In this document: in pieces, positions 1 to 5,422 of the stretch | Position numbering within the stretch: position 1 is the stretch's first letter | Layout: the number at the start of each line of letters is the position of its first letter | Assembly: GCA_016763915.1 (NCBI GenBank) | Contig: JAESSX010000231.1 | Span: 1 to 5,997, forward strand | Length of the DNA stretch: 5,997 nt | Direction of reading: 5' to 3' | Origin: Rhodospirillales bacterium | Lineage (GTDB): Bacteria > Pseudomonadota > Alphaproteobacteria > Rhodospirillales_A > Casp-alpha2 | Made by a program: the position numbers and the translations under genes | The notes under the pieces: generated by a model | The model's database searches: none | Told to the model about the DNA's origin: nothing | What the model saw: the letters and a program-made list of their open reading frames with translations, nothing else

Positions 1-76
1 ACGATCCAGGGCCGGGGTCGCGGGAGGTGCCGGGACCAGGACGCCGGAACGTGGTGCTGGCCCGATAAACCGGCCC

Positions 77-505
77 TCACCTGACCATGATCTCGGCCTG
101 AAGCGCGCCAGACGCCTTGATCGCCTGCAGCACGCCGATGAGGTCGCGAGAGCCGAGGCCGAGCCCGTTGAGGCGGTTCACGAGTTCACGCAGGGTGACG
201 TTCGCCGGTACCACCACCAGCCGCCTCCCCTTCCCCCCCTCGATGCGGGTGCGGGTGCGGGGCACCGCCACGCTCTCCCCGGCCCGGGCAAAGGGGCCGG
301 GATGGGACACCCCGGTGGTTTCCCGGGTACGGATCACGAGCCCACCCACCGTCACGGCAACGGTGCTGATGCGCACGTCGTCGGTGATGACGACGGTGCC
401 GGACCGCTGATCGATGACGACGCGACTCTTGCCGGCCGAATCGGCAAGGGCCGGGGCGGTGAAAAAAGCCAGCGCGGTAACGGCGATCCATTTCCACGAA
501 GTCAT
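77..505 (-). CDS. Short secreted protein equal to the C-terminal domain of flagellar P-ring protein FlgI
   Basis: The product is 142 aa. Residues 1-21 form a Sec signal peptide (hydrophobic stretch IAVTALAFF, then ALA|D as a likely signal peptidase I site), so it should reach the periplasm. Residues 28-142 read like the end of FlgI: VVIDQRSGTVVITDDVRIS, a VSHPGPF segment where FlgI usually has QPNPF, RRLVVVPANVTLRELVNRLN, and RDLIGVLQAIKASGALQAE at the C-terminus. FlgI is normally about 365 aa and forms the P ring around the flagellar rod. Here roughly the first 220 mature residues are missing and the signal peptide joins the C-terminal part directly. I see no FlgI N-terminal sequence upstream in any frame. 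It may be an internally deleted flgI, a remnant, or a functional single-domain relative. The ATG at 503-505 fits the signal peptide but has only a weak ribosome site. An in-frame ATG at 569-571 has a much better one and would give 164 aa. Family assignment is firm; function is unknown. Confidence 0.75.
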   Translation of the reverse strand: MTSWKWIAVTALAFFTAPALADSAGKSRVVIDQRSGTVVITDDVRISTVAVTVGGLVIRTRETTGVSHPGPFARAGESVAVPRTRTRIEGGKGRRLVVVPANVTLRELVNRLNGLGLGSRDLIGVLQAIKASGALQAEIMVR

Positions 506-748
506 GGAACCATTGTACACCACGCCAAGGCTAAGGATAAGCCCCGCCACCCGGGCTTTTCGCCATAGCATGGCCCTCACCTCGCGGCGGTCGGGGTATA
601 GCCCAATAGGGATTCGCGAACAGATTTTGCTGTGAAGGGTTTCTGGAAATTGCCGGGGAGCCCCGATGCGCAAATGTCCGCTAAGGGTCATGCACCGCCC
701 GACGAAATTGCCGAGCGGCTTGAAGCCTTGAGTTTCCCTAGAGAAAGT
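506..748. other. Intergenic region between the FlgI-like gene and tRNA-Pro
   Basis: This 243-base stretch holds no gene I can support. The minus-strand frame of the FlgI-like gene stays open back to an ATG at 689-691, but the translated residues before 571 resemble nothing and lack a clear ribosome site. Minus-strand TATACC near 596-601 could be a weak -10 but has no convincing -35 partner. Just downstream of the tRNA 3' end are short inverted repeats (such as GCCGCTCGGC), but no T-tract follows, so I do not call a terminator. Confidence 0.5.
574..584 (-). promoter_or_regulatory. Ribosome binding site for an alternative upstream start of the FlgI-like gene
   Basis: On the minus strand GAGGTGAGGGCC directly precedes the in-frame ATG at 569-571, with about 6 bases between GAGGTG and the start. 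This is the best Shine-Dalgarno match near the gene, much better than that of the ATG at 503-505. Its use would add 22 residues (MLWRKARVAGLILSLGVVYN, then GS) ahead of the signal peptide, giving two hydrophobic stretches in tandem. Whether this site or the downstream ATG is used cannot be settled from sequence alone. Confidence 0.35.
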
Positions 749-825
749 TGGTCGGAGCGATAGGATTTGAACCTACGACCCCTTCACCCCCAGTGAAGTG
801 CGCTACCAGGCTGCGCCACGCTCCG
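749..825 (-). tRNA. tRNA-Pro (anticodon GGG)
   Basis: The gene is 77 bases with the CCA end encoded. The acceptor strands are CGGAGCG (819-825, read on minus) and CGCTCCG (753-759), a perfect 7-bp stem. The discriminator A and CCA follow at 752 to 749. The anticodon arm is CTTCA / CTGGGGG / TGAAG, putting GGG at positions 34-36 with U33 before it, which reads CCC and CCU proline codons. The T arm contains GTAGG-TTCAAAT-CCTAT with the invariant TTC, and the D loop carries the GG of CCTGGTA. It is transcribed in the same direction as the ihfA-MerR genes upstream but has its own promoter-like sequence. The fold is complete, so it should be functional. Confidence 0.97.
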
Positions 826-861
826 TCCATGGTTCCGGCGGGTCTTACCCGGAACGGGCGA

Positions 862-890
862 ACTATAGAGACCGGGCCGCCCCCGGGCAA
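862..890 (-). promoter_or_regulatory. Sigma-70-type promoter for tRNA-Pro
   Basis: On the minus strand, -35 TTGCCC (885-890) and -10 TATAGT (862-867) are separated by exactly 17 bases. A GC-rich discriminator (TTCGCCCG) follows the -10, as is common for stable-RNA promoters. Transcription would begin near 855, leaving a leader of about 30 bases before the mature tRNA 5' end. Confidence 0.65.
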
Positions 891-936
891 CAACTTGCCG
901 GGTCCGGCGGTAAATATTCTTCGTTTTTTTTTCGGC

Positions 937-1368
937 TCAGGCGTTGGGGCCCATCAGTTCGGCGCGGATGTCTTCCAGTTCCCCGAGGATACTTTGCAAT
1001 TCGTCGCGGTCTTTCCTATCCGCCGGCGGGATGGAAGATTGCCGGGAAGGGTCTGCCTGCGCCGCATCGGGCGTCGCCGCCAGCTTACCGCCGCCTTGGC
1101 GAAGAAGTTTCTGAACGCCCTTGATGGTATAGCCGGCATCGTAAAGAAGGGCGCGGATTTGGTTGAGCAGGGCGACGTCTTCGGGCCGGTAATAGCGCCG
1201 CCCCCCGCCCCGCTTCATCGGTTTGACGTAGGTGAACTTGGTTTCCCAGAACCGCAGGACGTGTTGCGGTAAATCCAGTTCCAAGGCGACTTCGCTGATC
1301 GTTAGGAAGGCCTGGGCGGATTTAGACGGCCTTTGGGAATGGGCAGGATTTTCGCCCGTTTCCGTCAT
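937..1368 (-). CDS. MerR-family transcriptional regulator (winged-helix DNA-binding protein)
   Basis: The product is 143 aa. Residues about 21-90 form a MerR-type helix-turn-helix and wing: [21 protein letters not shown], then [22 protein letters not shown] and a second helical pair ending [14 protein letters not shown] low-complexity linker rich in A, P and S follows (about 91-117). The tail ([17 protein letters not shown]) has heptad-like leucines and may be a dimerisation helix. There is no cysteine or recognisable effector domain, so metal sensing is not indicated. It starts at ATG 1366-1368, only 2 bases after the ihfA stop codon, so the two are almost certainly cotranscribed. A MerR gene directly after ihfA and before a proline tRNA is a familiar alphaproteobacterial arrangement. 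Its target genes and signal are not known to me, so no symbol is given. Confidence 0.9.
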   Translation of the reverse strand: MTETGENPAHSQRPSKSAQAFLTISEVALELDLPQHVLRFWETKFTYVKPMKRGGGRRYYRPEDVALLNQIRALLYDAGYTIKGVQKLLRQGGGKLAATPDAAQADPSRQSSIPPADRKDRDELQSILGELEDIRAELMGPNA

Positions 1369-1370
1369 GT

Positions 1371-1685
1371 CTAAGACGTGCCCTCGGCAGGAATGCGTTC
1401 GTTGATCCGGCTTTTCAAAACCTGTGAGGGGCGGAACACCAGCACCTTGCGCGGCAATATCGGAACTTCCTCGCCGGTTTTGGGATTGCGCCCGATGCGC
1501 TGGCCTTTCTGACGGACCGAGAAACTGCCGAAGGACGAAATCTTGACGGTTTCGCCACGGGCCAGAGCCGACGACATTTCCGCCAGTACGGATTCCAGGA
1601 GTTCCGCAGATTCGTTTCTGGACAGGCCTACCTCCTGATAGACGGCCTCTCCTAGTTGTGCGCGCGTTACCGTTTTTCCAGACAC
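1371..1685 (-). CDS. ihfA: Integration host factor alpha subunit
   Basis: This 104-aa protein is a nucleoid DNA-bending subunit that pairs with IhfB and acts in transcription, recombination and replication. The HU/IHF fold is visible throughout: helices at about 7-45, the strand segment [14 protein letters not shown] (48-60), then the DNA-binding arm with [12 protein letters not shown] (65-76), where Pro68 is the intercalating proline, and [15 protein letters not shown] at the end. Length matches the E. coli protein (99 aa) with a few extra terminal residues. KTGEEVPI and the overall match favour IhfA over IhfB or HU. The start codon is GTG (1683-1685), with a G-rich ribosome site (GGGGG) about 10 bases upstream; there is no ATG before residue 37. 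It leads a two-gene unit with the MerR gene and lies 94 bases downstream of fabH. Confidence 0.95.
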   Translation of the reverse strand: MSGKTVTRAQLGEAVYQEVGLSRNESAELLESVLAEMSSALARGETVKISSFGSFSVRQKGQRIGRNPKTGEEVPILPRKVLVFRPSQVLKSRINERIPAEGTS

Positions 1686-1718
1686 GCCGTAAGACCCCCA
1701 GTTGGAACCTGCTTAAAC

Positions 1719-1747
1719 AGGGTACCGTTACGGGAGAAATCCGTCAA
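1719..1747 (-). promoter_or_regulatory. Candidate promoter for ihfA and the MerR gene
   Basis: Within the 94-base fabH-ihfA gap, the minus strand has -35 TTGACG (1742-1747, five of six consensus bases) and -10 TACCCT (1719-1724, keeping the three most conserved bases), 17 bases apart. Transcription would start near 1712, about 27 bases before the GTG start. The -10 is weak, so an activator or read-through from fabH may contribute. Confidence 0.45.
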
Positions 1748-1779
1748 TATCAAAGGGATGGTGGGATATGCCCCGGTTT

Positions 1780-2778
1780 TTACCAGCGCACCAGTCCGGC
1801 GCCCCAGGTCAGCCCGCCGCCCATAGCTTCCAGCAAAACCAGGTCGCCCTTTTTAATGCGGCCGTCGCGGACGGCTTCGTCCAGGGCCAGGGGGATGGAG
1901 GCGGCGGAAGTATTGGCGTGGCGGTCAACGGTGATGACGAACTTTTCGACCGGCAGGCCCAGCTTCCGGGCCGTGCCGTCGAGAATGCGTTTGTTGGCCT
2001 GATGGGGAACAACCCAGTCGATATCATCGGGGCACAAGCCGTTGGCTTCGAGCGCTTCTTCGACAATCGACGTCAGGTTTTTGACGGCATGACGGAAAAC
2101 CTCGCGGCCGTTCATCCGGACATGGCCGACGGTCTGGGTCGAAGACGGTCCGCCATCGACATAAAGCAAATCGTTGCTGGCGCCGTCCGAATGCAGATGG
2201 GTCGACAGGATGCCGGGACCACGGTTGTGACCGGTTTCCCCCGGGTTGGCGTCAGGATGGTTTTCCGCGGCGCGCAACACCACCGCCCCGGCGCCGTCGC
2301 CGAACAGCACGCAGGTCGTACGGTCTTCCCAGTCCAGAATCCGCGAAAAGGTTTCGGCGCCGATCAGCAGGACGGTCTTGCACTGGCCGGTTTTGATGAA
2401 GTTGTCGGCGATCGACAGCCCGAAGACAAAGCCCGAGCATACGGCCTGGATGTCGAAGGCGGCTCCGTTGACCATGCCGAGGCGGTTTTGCACCTTGGTT
2501 GCCGTCGCCGGAAAGGTATTGTCCGGGGTTGTCGTCGCCAGCACCACCATGTCGACCTCGGCGGCCAGGATCCCGGCGTGTTCGAGGGCGCGTTCGGCGG
2601 CCTTGAGCGCCAGATCGGACGTCAGTTCCCCGTCCGCCGCCAGATGCCGTTGGCGAATGCCGGTGCGCGTCTGAATCCATTCATCCGTGGTATCCAGCCG
2701 GGTGGAAAGCTCGGCATTGGTAACCACGCGCTCAGGCAGATAGGACCCGCAGCCGACGATTTCTGATCGTATGTTCAT
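1780..2778 (-). CDS. fabH: 3-oxoacyl-[acyl-carrier-protein] synthase III (KAS III)
   Basis: FabH condenses acetyl-CoA (or another acyl-CoA) with malonyl-ACP to start each fatty acid chain of type II synthesis in the cytoplasm. The product is 332 aa, slightly longer than the E. coli enzyme (317 aa). The thiolase-fold catalytic triad is complete: Cys114 in QAVCSGF, His259 in VPHQAN and Asn289 in [10 protein letters not shown]. Other family marks are [11 protein letters not shown] near the N-terminus, [15 protein letters not shown] at 31-45, [10 protein letters not shown] at 159-168 and the C-terminal [13 protein letters not shown]. The ATG at 2776-2778 overlaps the plsX stop as ATGA, a sign of translational coupling. 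A strong GGAGG lies only 3 bases before the ATG, closer than usual, but the N-terminus matches the family start, so I keep it. The next gene, ihfA, follows after 94 bases. Confidence 0.97.
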   Translation of the reverse strand: MNIRSEIVGCGSYLPERVVTNAELSTRLDTTDEWIQTRTGIRQRHLAADGELTSDLALKAAERALEHAGILAAEVDMVVLATTTPDNTFPATATKVQNRLGMVNGAAFDIQAVCSGFVFGLSIADNFIKTGQCKTVLLIGAETFSRILDWEDRTTCVLFGDGAGAVVLRAAENHPDANPGETGHNRGPGILSTHLHSDGASNDLLYVDGGPSSTQTVGHVRMNGREVFRHAVKNLTSIVEEALEANGLCPDDIDWVVPHQANKRILDGTARKLGLPVEKFVITVDRHANTSAASIPLALDEAVRDGRIKKGDLVLLEAMGGGLTWGAGLVRW

Positions 2779-3827
2779 TTTCCTCCAACGATTTCTATTA
2801 AATCCGGCGAATGTCCGGATAGTAGCGCATAATCCTGCTTGATTCCCTCGTTGAAGGAATGGGTGATCATTTCAATGGCGACATGGATGGCGTTGGCGAA
2901 GCCGAAGGAATCGGTGCCGCCGTGGCTTTTTATGCAAATGCCGTTGAGCCCAAGGAACATGGCGCCGTTGTAAAGTCTGGGATCGACCCGCATCTTGAAT
3001 TTCTTCAGGGCGCTTCGGGCCAGCAAGGCGCCGAATTTGGACATCATGGATTCCGAAAGCGCCTGTTTGAGGAACTGGCCGAACATTTTGGCCGTGCCTT
3101 CGGATGTCTTGAGCGCGATGTTGCCGGTAAAGCCGTCGGTAACGACGACATCGACGGTGCCGGCTCCGATGTCATCGCCTTCGATGAAACCGTGGAATTT
3201 GATCGGCAATGTGGTTTCCTGCAGCATCATGGAAGCCTTTTTCACGGCTTCGTTGCCTTTCAGGTTTTCGGCGCCGACGTTGAGAATGCCGATGGAGGGG
3301 TTCTCCAATCCAAGCACGTTGCGCGCAAAGACTTCGCCCATGACCGCGAACTGGACCAGGTTGTCGGCGTCACAATCGACATTGGCGCCGAGGTCAAGCA
3401 TGACGCTTTCCCCGCGCTGGGTCGGGTAATAGGCGGCAATGGCCGGCCGGTCGATGCCGGGCAGCGTCTTGAGTACGAATTTGGCCATTGCCATCAAGGC
3501 GCCGGTGTTGCCGGCAGAAATTACGCCCGCGGCCTCGCCCGTATTGACGGCATCGATGGCGAGGCGCATGGAGGAATTTCGCCCGGCCCTAAGGGCCGAG
3601 GAAACCTTCTGGTCATTGGTAATGGCCTCGTCGGTATGGCGAATTTCCGAAACCGCGGCCGCACGCGGATGCTGCTCCAGCAACGGCGCCAGCTTCGCCT
3701 GATCCCCGAACAACAGGAATTTCACCTGTGACAAACGATCCATCGAGACTTCTATGCCTTCGATGACCATTTCAGGCGCGTTGTCGCCACCCATGGCGTC
3801 TATGGAAAGCGTCAAGGACTCTGTCAA
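2775..3827 (-). CDS. plsX: Phosphate acyltransferase PlsX (acyl-ACP:phosphate transacylase)
   Basis: PlsX transfers the acyl chain from acyl-ACP to phosphate, making the acyl-phosphate used by PlsY for the first acylation of glycerol-3-phosphate. With the chosen start it is 350 aa (E. coli 356 aa). Family segments in order are [11 protein letters not shown] (8-18), [17 protein letters not shown] (64-80), [17 protein letters not shown] (101-117), [11 protein letters not shown] (142-152), [11 protein letters not shown] (183-193), [10 protein letters not shown] (211-220), [14 protein letters not shown] (227-240) and [16 protein letters not shown] (299-314). I chose TTG at 3825-3827 because AAGGAAGG lies about 5 bases upstream and the resulting [15 protein letters not shown] begins where the family usually does. 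An in-frame GTG at 3849-3851 would add 8 residues but has no ribosome site. It follows rpmF and overlaps fabH by ATGA, so the two lipid genes are probably coupled. Confidence 0.96.
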   Translation of the reverse strand: MTESLTLSIDAMGGDNAPEMVIEGIEVSMDRLSQVKFLLFGDQAKLAPLLEQHPRAAAVSEIRHTDEAITNDQKVSSALRAGRNSSMRLAIDAVNTGEAAGVISAGNTGALMAMAKFVLKTLPGIDRPAIAAYYPTQRGESVMLDLGANVDCDADNLVQFAVMGEVFARNVLGLENPSIGILNVGAENLKGNEAVKKASMMLQETTLPIKFHGFIEGDDIGAGTVDVVVTDGFTGNIALKTSEGTAKMFGQFLKQALSESMMSKFGALLARSALKKFKMRVDPRLYNGAMFLGLNGICIKSHGGTDSFGFANAIHVAIEMITHSFNEGIKQDYALLSGHSPDLIEIVGGK

Positions 3828-3832
3828 AAGGG

Positions 3833-3840
3833 CCTTCCTT
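3833..3840 (-). promoter_or_regulatory. Ribosome binding site that favours the TTG start of plsX
   Basis: The minus strand reads AAGGAAGG followed by five bases (CCCTT) and then TTG at 3825-3827. This purine-rich site lies inside the reading frame that would start at GTG 3849-3851. It therefore argues for the internal TTG as the real start. Confidence 0.6.
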
Positions 3841-3874
3841 CGGGCCGGCACATGGAAAGAGGCATGTGGCCCAC

Positions 3875-3901
3875 AAAAAAACTAAGCTGCGTCTTCCGCT
3901 T
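3875..3901 (-). terminator. Weak hairpin plus T7 tract at the rpmF-plsX junction (possible attenuator)
   Basis: On the minus strand AAGC and GCTT (3898-3901 and 3884-3887) can pair across the last rpmF codons, with two more G-C pairs possible if bulges are allowed. Seven T residues (3875-3881) follow the stop codon directly. The geometry resembles an intrinsic terminator overlapping the rpmF stop, but the stem is short and imperfect. At most it would terminate partially and lower plsX-fabH expression relative to rpmF. Confidence 0.25.
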
Positions 3902-4067
3902 CCACAACCTCGCGGCTGTTGTAATAGCCGCAGGATTTGCAGATGTGGTGGGGCCGTTTCTGTTCGCCGCAATTCGGGCATTCCTCGTTGGTGGAGGAAG
4001 GCAGGGAATCATGTGCGCGCCGCATATTGCGTCGGGATTTGGAAATTTTTTTCTTAGGGACTGCCAT
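3882..4067 (-). CDS. rpmF: 50S ribosomal protein L32
   Basis: L32 (bL32) is a small structural protein of the large ribosomal subunit. The 61-aa product starts with the typical basic [20 protein letters not shown], which contacts 23S rRNA. It then has a zinc ribbon with Cys30-x2-Cys33 and Cys43-x2-Cys46 ([20 protein letters not shown]). All four cysteines are present, so this is the zinc-binding form. The ATG at 4065-4067 has a GAGGT ribosome site 8 bases upstream. It sits 94 bases after the yceD-like gene, with its own good promoter in that gap, and directly before plsX. The yceD-rpmF-plsX-fabH order is widely conserved in Proteobacteria. Confidence 0.98.
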   Translation of the reverse strand: MAVPKKKISKSRRNMRRAHDSLPSSTNEECPNCGEQKRPHHICKSCGYYNSREVVEAEDAA

Positions 4068-4088
4068 CTATAGATACCTCAATCAGGG

Positions 4089-4104
4089 GCGCCCTCTTTG
4101 GCGC
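4089..4104 (-). other. GC-rich hairpin in the rpmF leader
   Basis: On the minus strand GCGCC-AAAGAG-GGCGC forms a perfect 5-bp stem with a 6-base loop. It lies between the predicted transcription start (near 4105) and the GAGGT ribosome site at 4076-4080. It would therefore sit at the very 5' end of the rpmF mRNA, where it might stabilise the message or serve in feedback control. A regulatory role is speculation. Confidence 0.35.
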
Positions 4105-4111
4105 GAGCTTA

Positions 4112-4139
4112 CTTATACCGATTAACTGCCCGTGGGCAA
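4112..4139 (-). promoter_or_regulatory. Sigma-70-type promoter for rpmF-plsX-fabH
   Basis: The minus strand has -35 TTGCCC (4134-4139) and -10 TATAAG (4112-4117, five of six consensus bases) with a 16-base spacer. Transcription would begin around 4105, giving a leader of about 38 bases. The -35 hexamer is the same as in the tRNA-Pro promoter. It lies within an inverted repeat, TGCCC-AC-GGGCA. Confidence 0.6.
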
Positions 4140-4161
4140 GAAACTTACAATTATTCCATCT

Positions 4162-4740
4162 TCATTTTTTCAGCTTTTCCTTCAACGCCGCCAGATCCGC
4201 GAAGGGTCCGGTTCCGTTTTCGCCGTTTTGAGCAGGGGTTTGTCCGCTTTTCGGAGCGCTGCTATAGGCTTCAAACGAAACCCCGGGCTTGCGGGGAAAC
4301 GGGTCGATTTCCAAAGCCAGTTGTTCTGCCACGGCCTCGCCGAGGTCGATATGGCCATCCTTCAAAGGCTCCGGGGGGGCTTCGTCGACGACATCGCCGT
4401 CAATATCGAAACTTTCAAGTTCCTCTCCGGGGCCTTTCAGGGTGCTGTCATACAGAAGGTCCAGGGTTCCTTCAAGGGTGGAGTCCATGGACTCTAAAGT
4501 GACCACGCAGGTTTGCTTCACATCGGCGATAAAAGTGCCTTGCAGATAAATTAGCCGGCCGTTTTCCCGGGGGGACAGGTTGAGCTCTGCGGACAGCGAC
4601 CGGATCGCGACCAGGCCGAGCCGCCGGGCCAGCCGGGAGCACTCTTCCGCGGTCGCCTCAATCACCATGGAACGTCCTTGTTCGCCGACGGAACCCGGCA
4701 CAATGGGACGGGAAAACTCATACAGAATTTTATCTGTCAT
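4162..4740 (-). CDS. DUF177 / YceD family protein (large ribosomal RNA subunit accumulation protein)
   Basis: This 192-aa cytoplasmic protein belongs to the family of E. coli YceD, linked to accumulation of 23S rRNA and coded next to rpmF in most bacteria. Visible family traits are EFSRPI at the N-terminus, a strand-rich centre with FIADVKQTCVVTLESMDSTLEG (70-91), an acidic middle (EELESFDIDGDVVDEAPPEP), then GHIDLGEAVAEQLALEIDPFPRKPG (129-153). The C-terminus GPFADLAALKEKLKK matches the usual NPFA-L--LK ending. Only one cysteine (Cys78) is present at the CxxC site known in some relatives, as in many alphaproteobacterial members. The reading frame is open much further upstream, but that part overlaps the chaperone gene in another frame and reads as noise. 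I place the start at ATG 4738-4740; ATG 4747-4749 is also possible. Either way it overlaps the chaperone stop by 11 or 20 bases. It lies 94 bases before rpmF. Confidence 0.93.
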   Translation of the reverse strand: MTDKILYEFSRPIVPGSVGEQGRSMVIEATAEECSRLARRLGLVAIRSLSAELNLSPRENGRLIYLQGTFIADVKQTCVVTLESMDSTLEGTLDLLYDSTLKGPGEELESFDIDGDVVDEAPPEPLKDGHIDLGEAVAEQLALEIDPFPRKPGVSFEAYSSAPKSGQTPAQNGENGTGPFADLAALKEKLKK

Positions 4741-5281
4741 TACTTTCATCCGAAACGGGGGGAACAGGACCGAAGGTAATATCCCCCGCCAACAGTTTAG
4801 GGACGGTCCTTTCCTCCAATTGGCGCGCTTCCCGGCGCATGTACAGGGCAAAGGCCTCGATATGGGCCGGTAAGGGGGTGGTGTTGCGGTAAAGATTGCG
4901 GTCCAGGGCTTCTTCAAGCGACCCTTCGCCCGTCAATCCGTCTTCATAGGCTTTGAGGCGGCCGTAAAAGGCTTCGGCCATGGCCTTGATTTTTTTCCCG
5001 ACGCCCATGTCTCCGGTGCCCATTTCGCGCAGGTTCTGATCCATGTCGGAGAACAACAGGTCGAAAATCGCCTGGGCCAGATCGGCGGCTTCGCCGGTTT
5101 TGTCCTTGAGCAACCTGATAACCAGAAAGGTGTGAACCACGATCATGTCAAATCGCCCTTCCGGCGTATCGGGAACACCGCAGTTTATATAGAAACCAGG
5201 TTGGCGCGACTGTTCGACGATGGTTGTGTAGATTCCTTGCGTCGTTTCCCTGAATTTATTTTTACCGAATAAACCGAACAT
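4730..5281 (-). CDS. Ubiquinol-cytochrome c chaperone family protein (CBP3/UQCC1-like)
   Basis: The family is named for mitochondrial Cbp3/UQCC1, which assists cytochrome b synthesis and assembly of the cytochrome bc1 complex; bacterial members are typical of Alphaproteobacteria. The product is 183 aa. Characteristic segments are the N-terminal FGLFGKNKFRE, IYTTIVEQSRQPGFY (17-31), PDTPEGRFDMIVVHTFLVIRL (37-57), and LFSDMDQNLREMGTGDMGVG (76-95) followed by the helix KKIKAMAEAFYGRLKAY. It has no signal peptide, so it should act on the cytoplasmic side. I chose ATG 5279-5281 (MFGLFG) because GGAA lies about 7 bases upstream; ATG 5291-5293 would add four residues without a ribosome site. It overlaps the yceD-like gene at its 3' end and is divergent from bamE. 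A direct role in bacterial bc1 assembly is inferred from the family. Confidence 0.93.
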   Translation of the reverse strand: MFGLFGKNKFRETTQGIYTTIVEQSRQPGFYINCGVPDTPEGRFDMIVVHTFLVIRLLKDKTGEAADLAQAIFDLLFSDMDQNLREMGTGDMGVGKKIKAMAEAFYGRLKAYEDGLTGEGSLEEALDRNLYRNTTPLPAHIEAFALYMRREARQLEERTVPKLLAGDITFGPVPPVSDESNDR

Positions 5282-5290
5282 TGTTATTTC

Positions 5291-5319
5291 CATATATCGA
5301 GACGATTACGAGCCGGCAA
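5291..5319 (-). promoter_or_regulatory. Possible promoter for the chaperone-yceD genes
   Basis: The minus strand has -35 TTGCCG (5314-5319) and -10 TATATG (5291-5296), 17 bases apart. Transcription would start only a few bases before the ATG at 5279-5281, giving an almost leaderless message and losing the GGAA site. This fits poorly with that start, so confidence is low. Confidence 0.25.
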
Positions 5320-5348
5320 TTGACAAAAGCCGCCTTGAGGTGCATTTT
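5320..5348 (+). promoter_or_regulatory. Candidate promoter for bamE
   Basis: A perfect -35 TTGACA (5320-5325) is followed after 17 bases by CATTTT (5343-5348), a weak -10 matching three of six bases. Transcription would start near 5355, leaving about 65 bases of leader. The -35 abuts the putative -35 of the opposite-strand promoter, so the two could compete for RNA polymerase. Confidence 0.4.
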
Positions 5349-5408
5349 TCCGAAAGTTCAGGCCCCTTAAACCCTTCTGGAAGGTGAGAATCGTCCCGTT
5401 GGGGAATC

Positions 5409-5413
5409 GAGGA
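5409..5413 (+). promoter_or_regulatory. Ribosome binding site that decides the bamE start
   Basis: GAGGA lies 6 bases before TTG 5420-5422 and 9 bases before GTG 5423-5425. The further-upstream GTG at 5384 has no usable site, since GGAAG touches it with no spacing. This favours a start at 5420 or 5423. Confidence 0.5.
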
Positions 5414-5422
5414 TGTAAGTTG

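Noticed and set aside
3..68. Open plus-strand frame ending in TAA, translating to an end like RRNVVLAR, possibly the 3' end of a gene.
   Set aside because: Only 21 codons are visible, other frames in this GC-rich stretch are also open, and the residues match no family I know.
72..582. Exact 11-base direct repeat GGCCCTCACCT at 72-82 and 572-582, flanking the FlgI-like gene 500 bases apart.
   Set aside because: An 11-base match is expected by chance in 6 kb of GC-rich sequence, and there are no transposase or inverted repeats. It could only matter if the interval is absent in relatives.
674..763. Plus-strand 29-codon frame (MSAKGHAPPDEIAERLEAL and so on) that looks protein-like.
   Set aside because: It has no good ribosome site and runs antisense into the tRNA-Pro gene before its stop, so chance is more likely.
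924..932. Run of nine T on the plus strand just after the MerR gene stop.
   Set aside because: On the coding (minus) strand it is an A run, so it cannot be the U-tract of a terminator for that gene. No plus-strand gene needs a terminator here, and the nearest plus-strand hairpin (GCCGG/CCGGC) is about 15 bases away.
748..1272. Plus-strand open frame of 174 codons across tRNA-Pro and the MerR gene.
   Set aside because: It reads through a tRNA in antisense and opposite a clear MerR domain, so it is not coding.
1768..2766. Long plus-strand open frame (332 codons) opposite fabH.
   Set aside because: It is a shadow frame of fabH; the minus strand has the full KAS III catalytic residues and the plus-strand translation resembles no protein family.
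2859..3731. Long plus-strand open frame (290 codons) opposite plsX.
   Set aside because: It is antisense to plsX codon structure; the minus strand carries all PlsX motifs.
4741..4917. N-terminal extension of the YceD-family frame to an upstream ATG at 4917.
   Set aside because: These codons overlap the conserved chaperone gene in another frame, and the translated residues are unlike DUF177 proteins.
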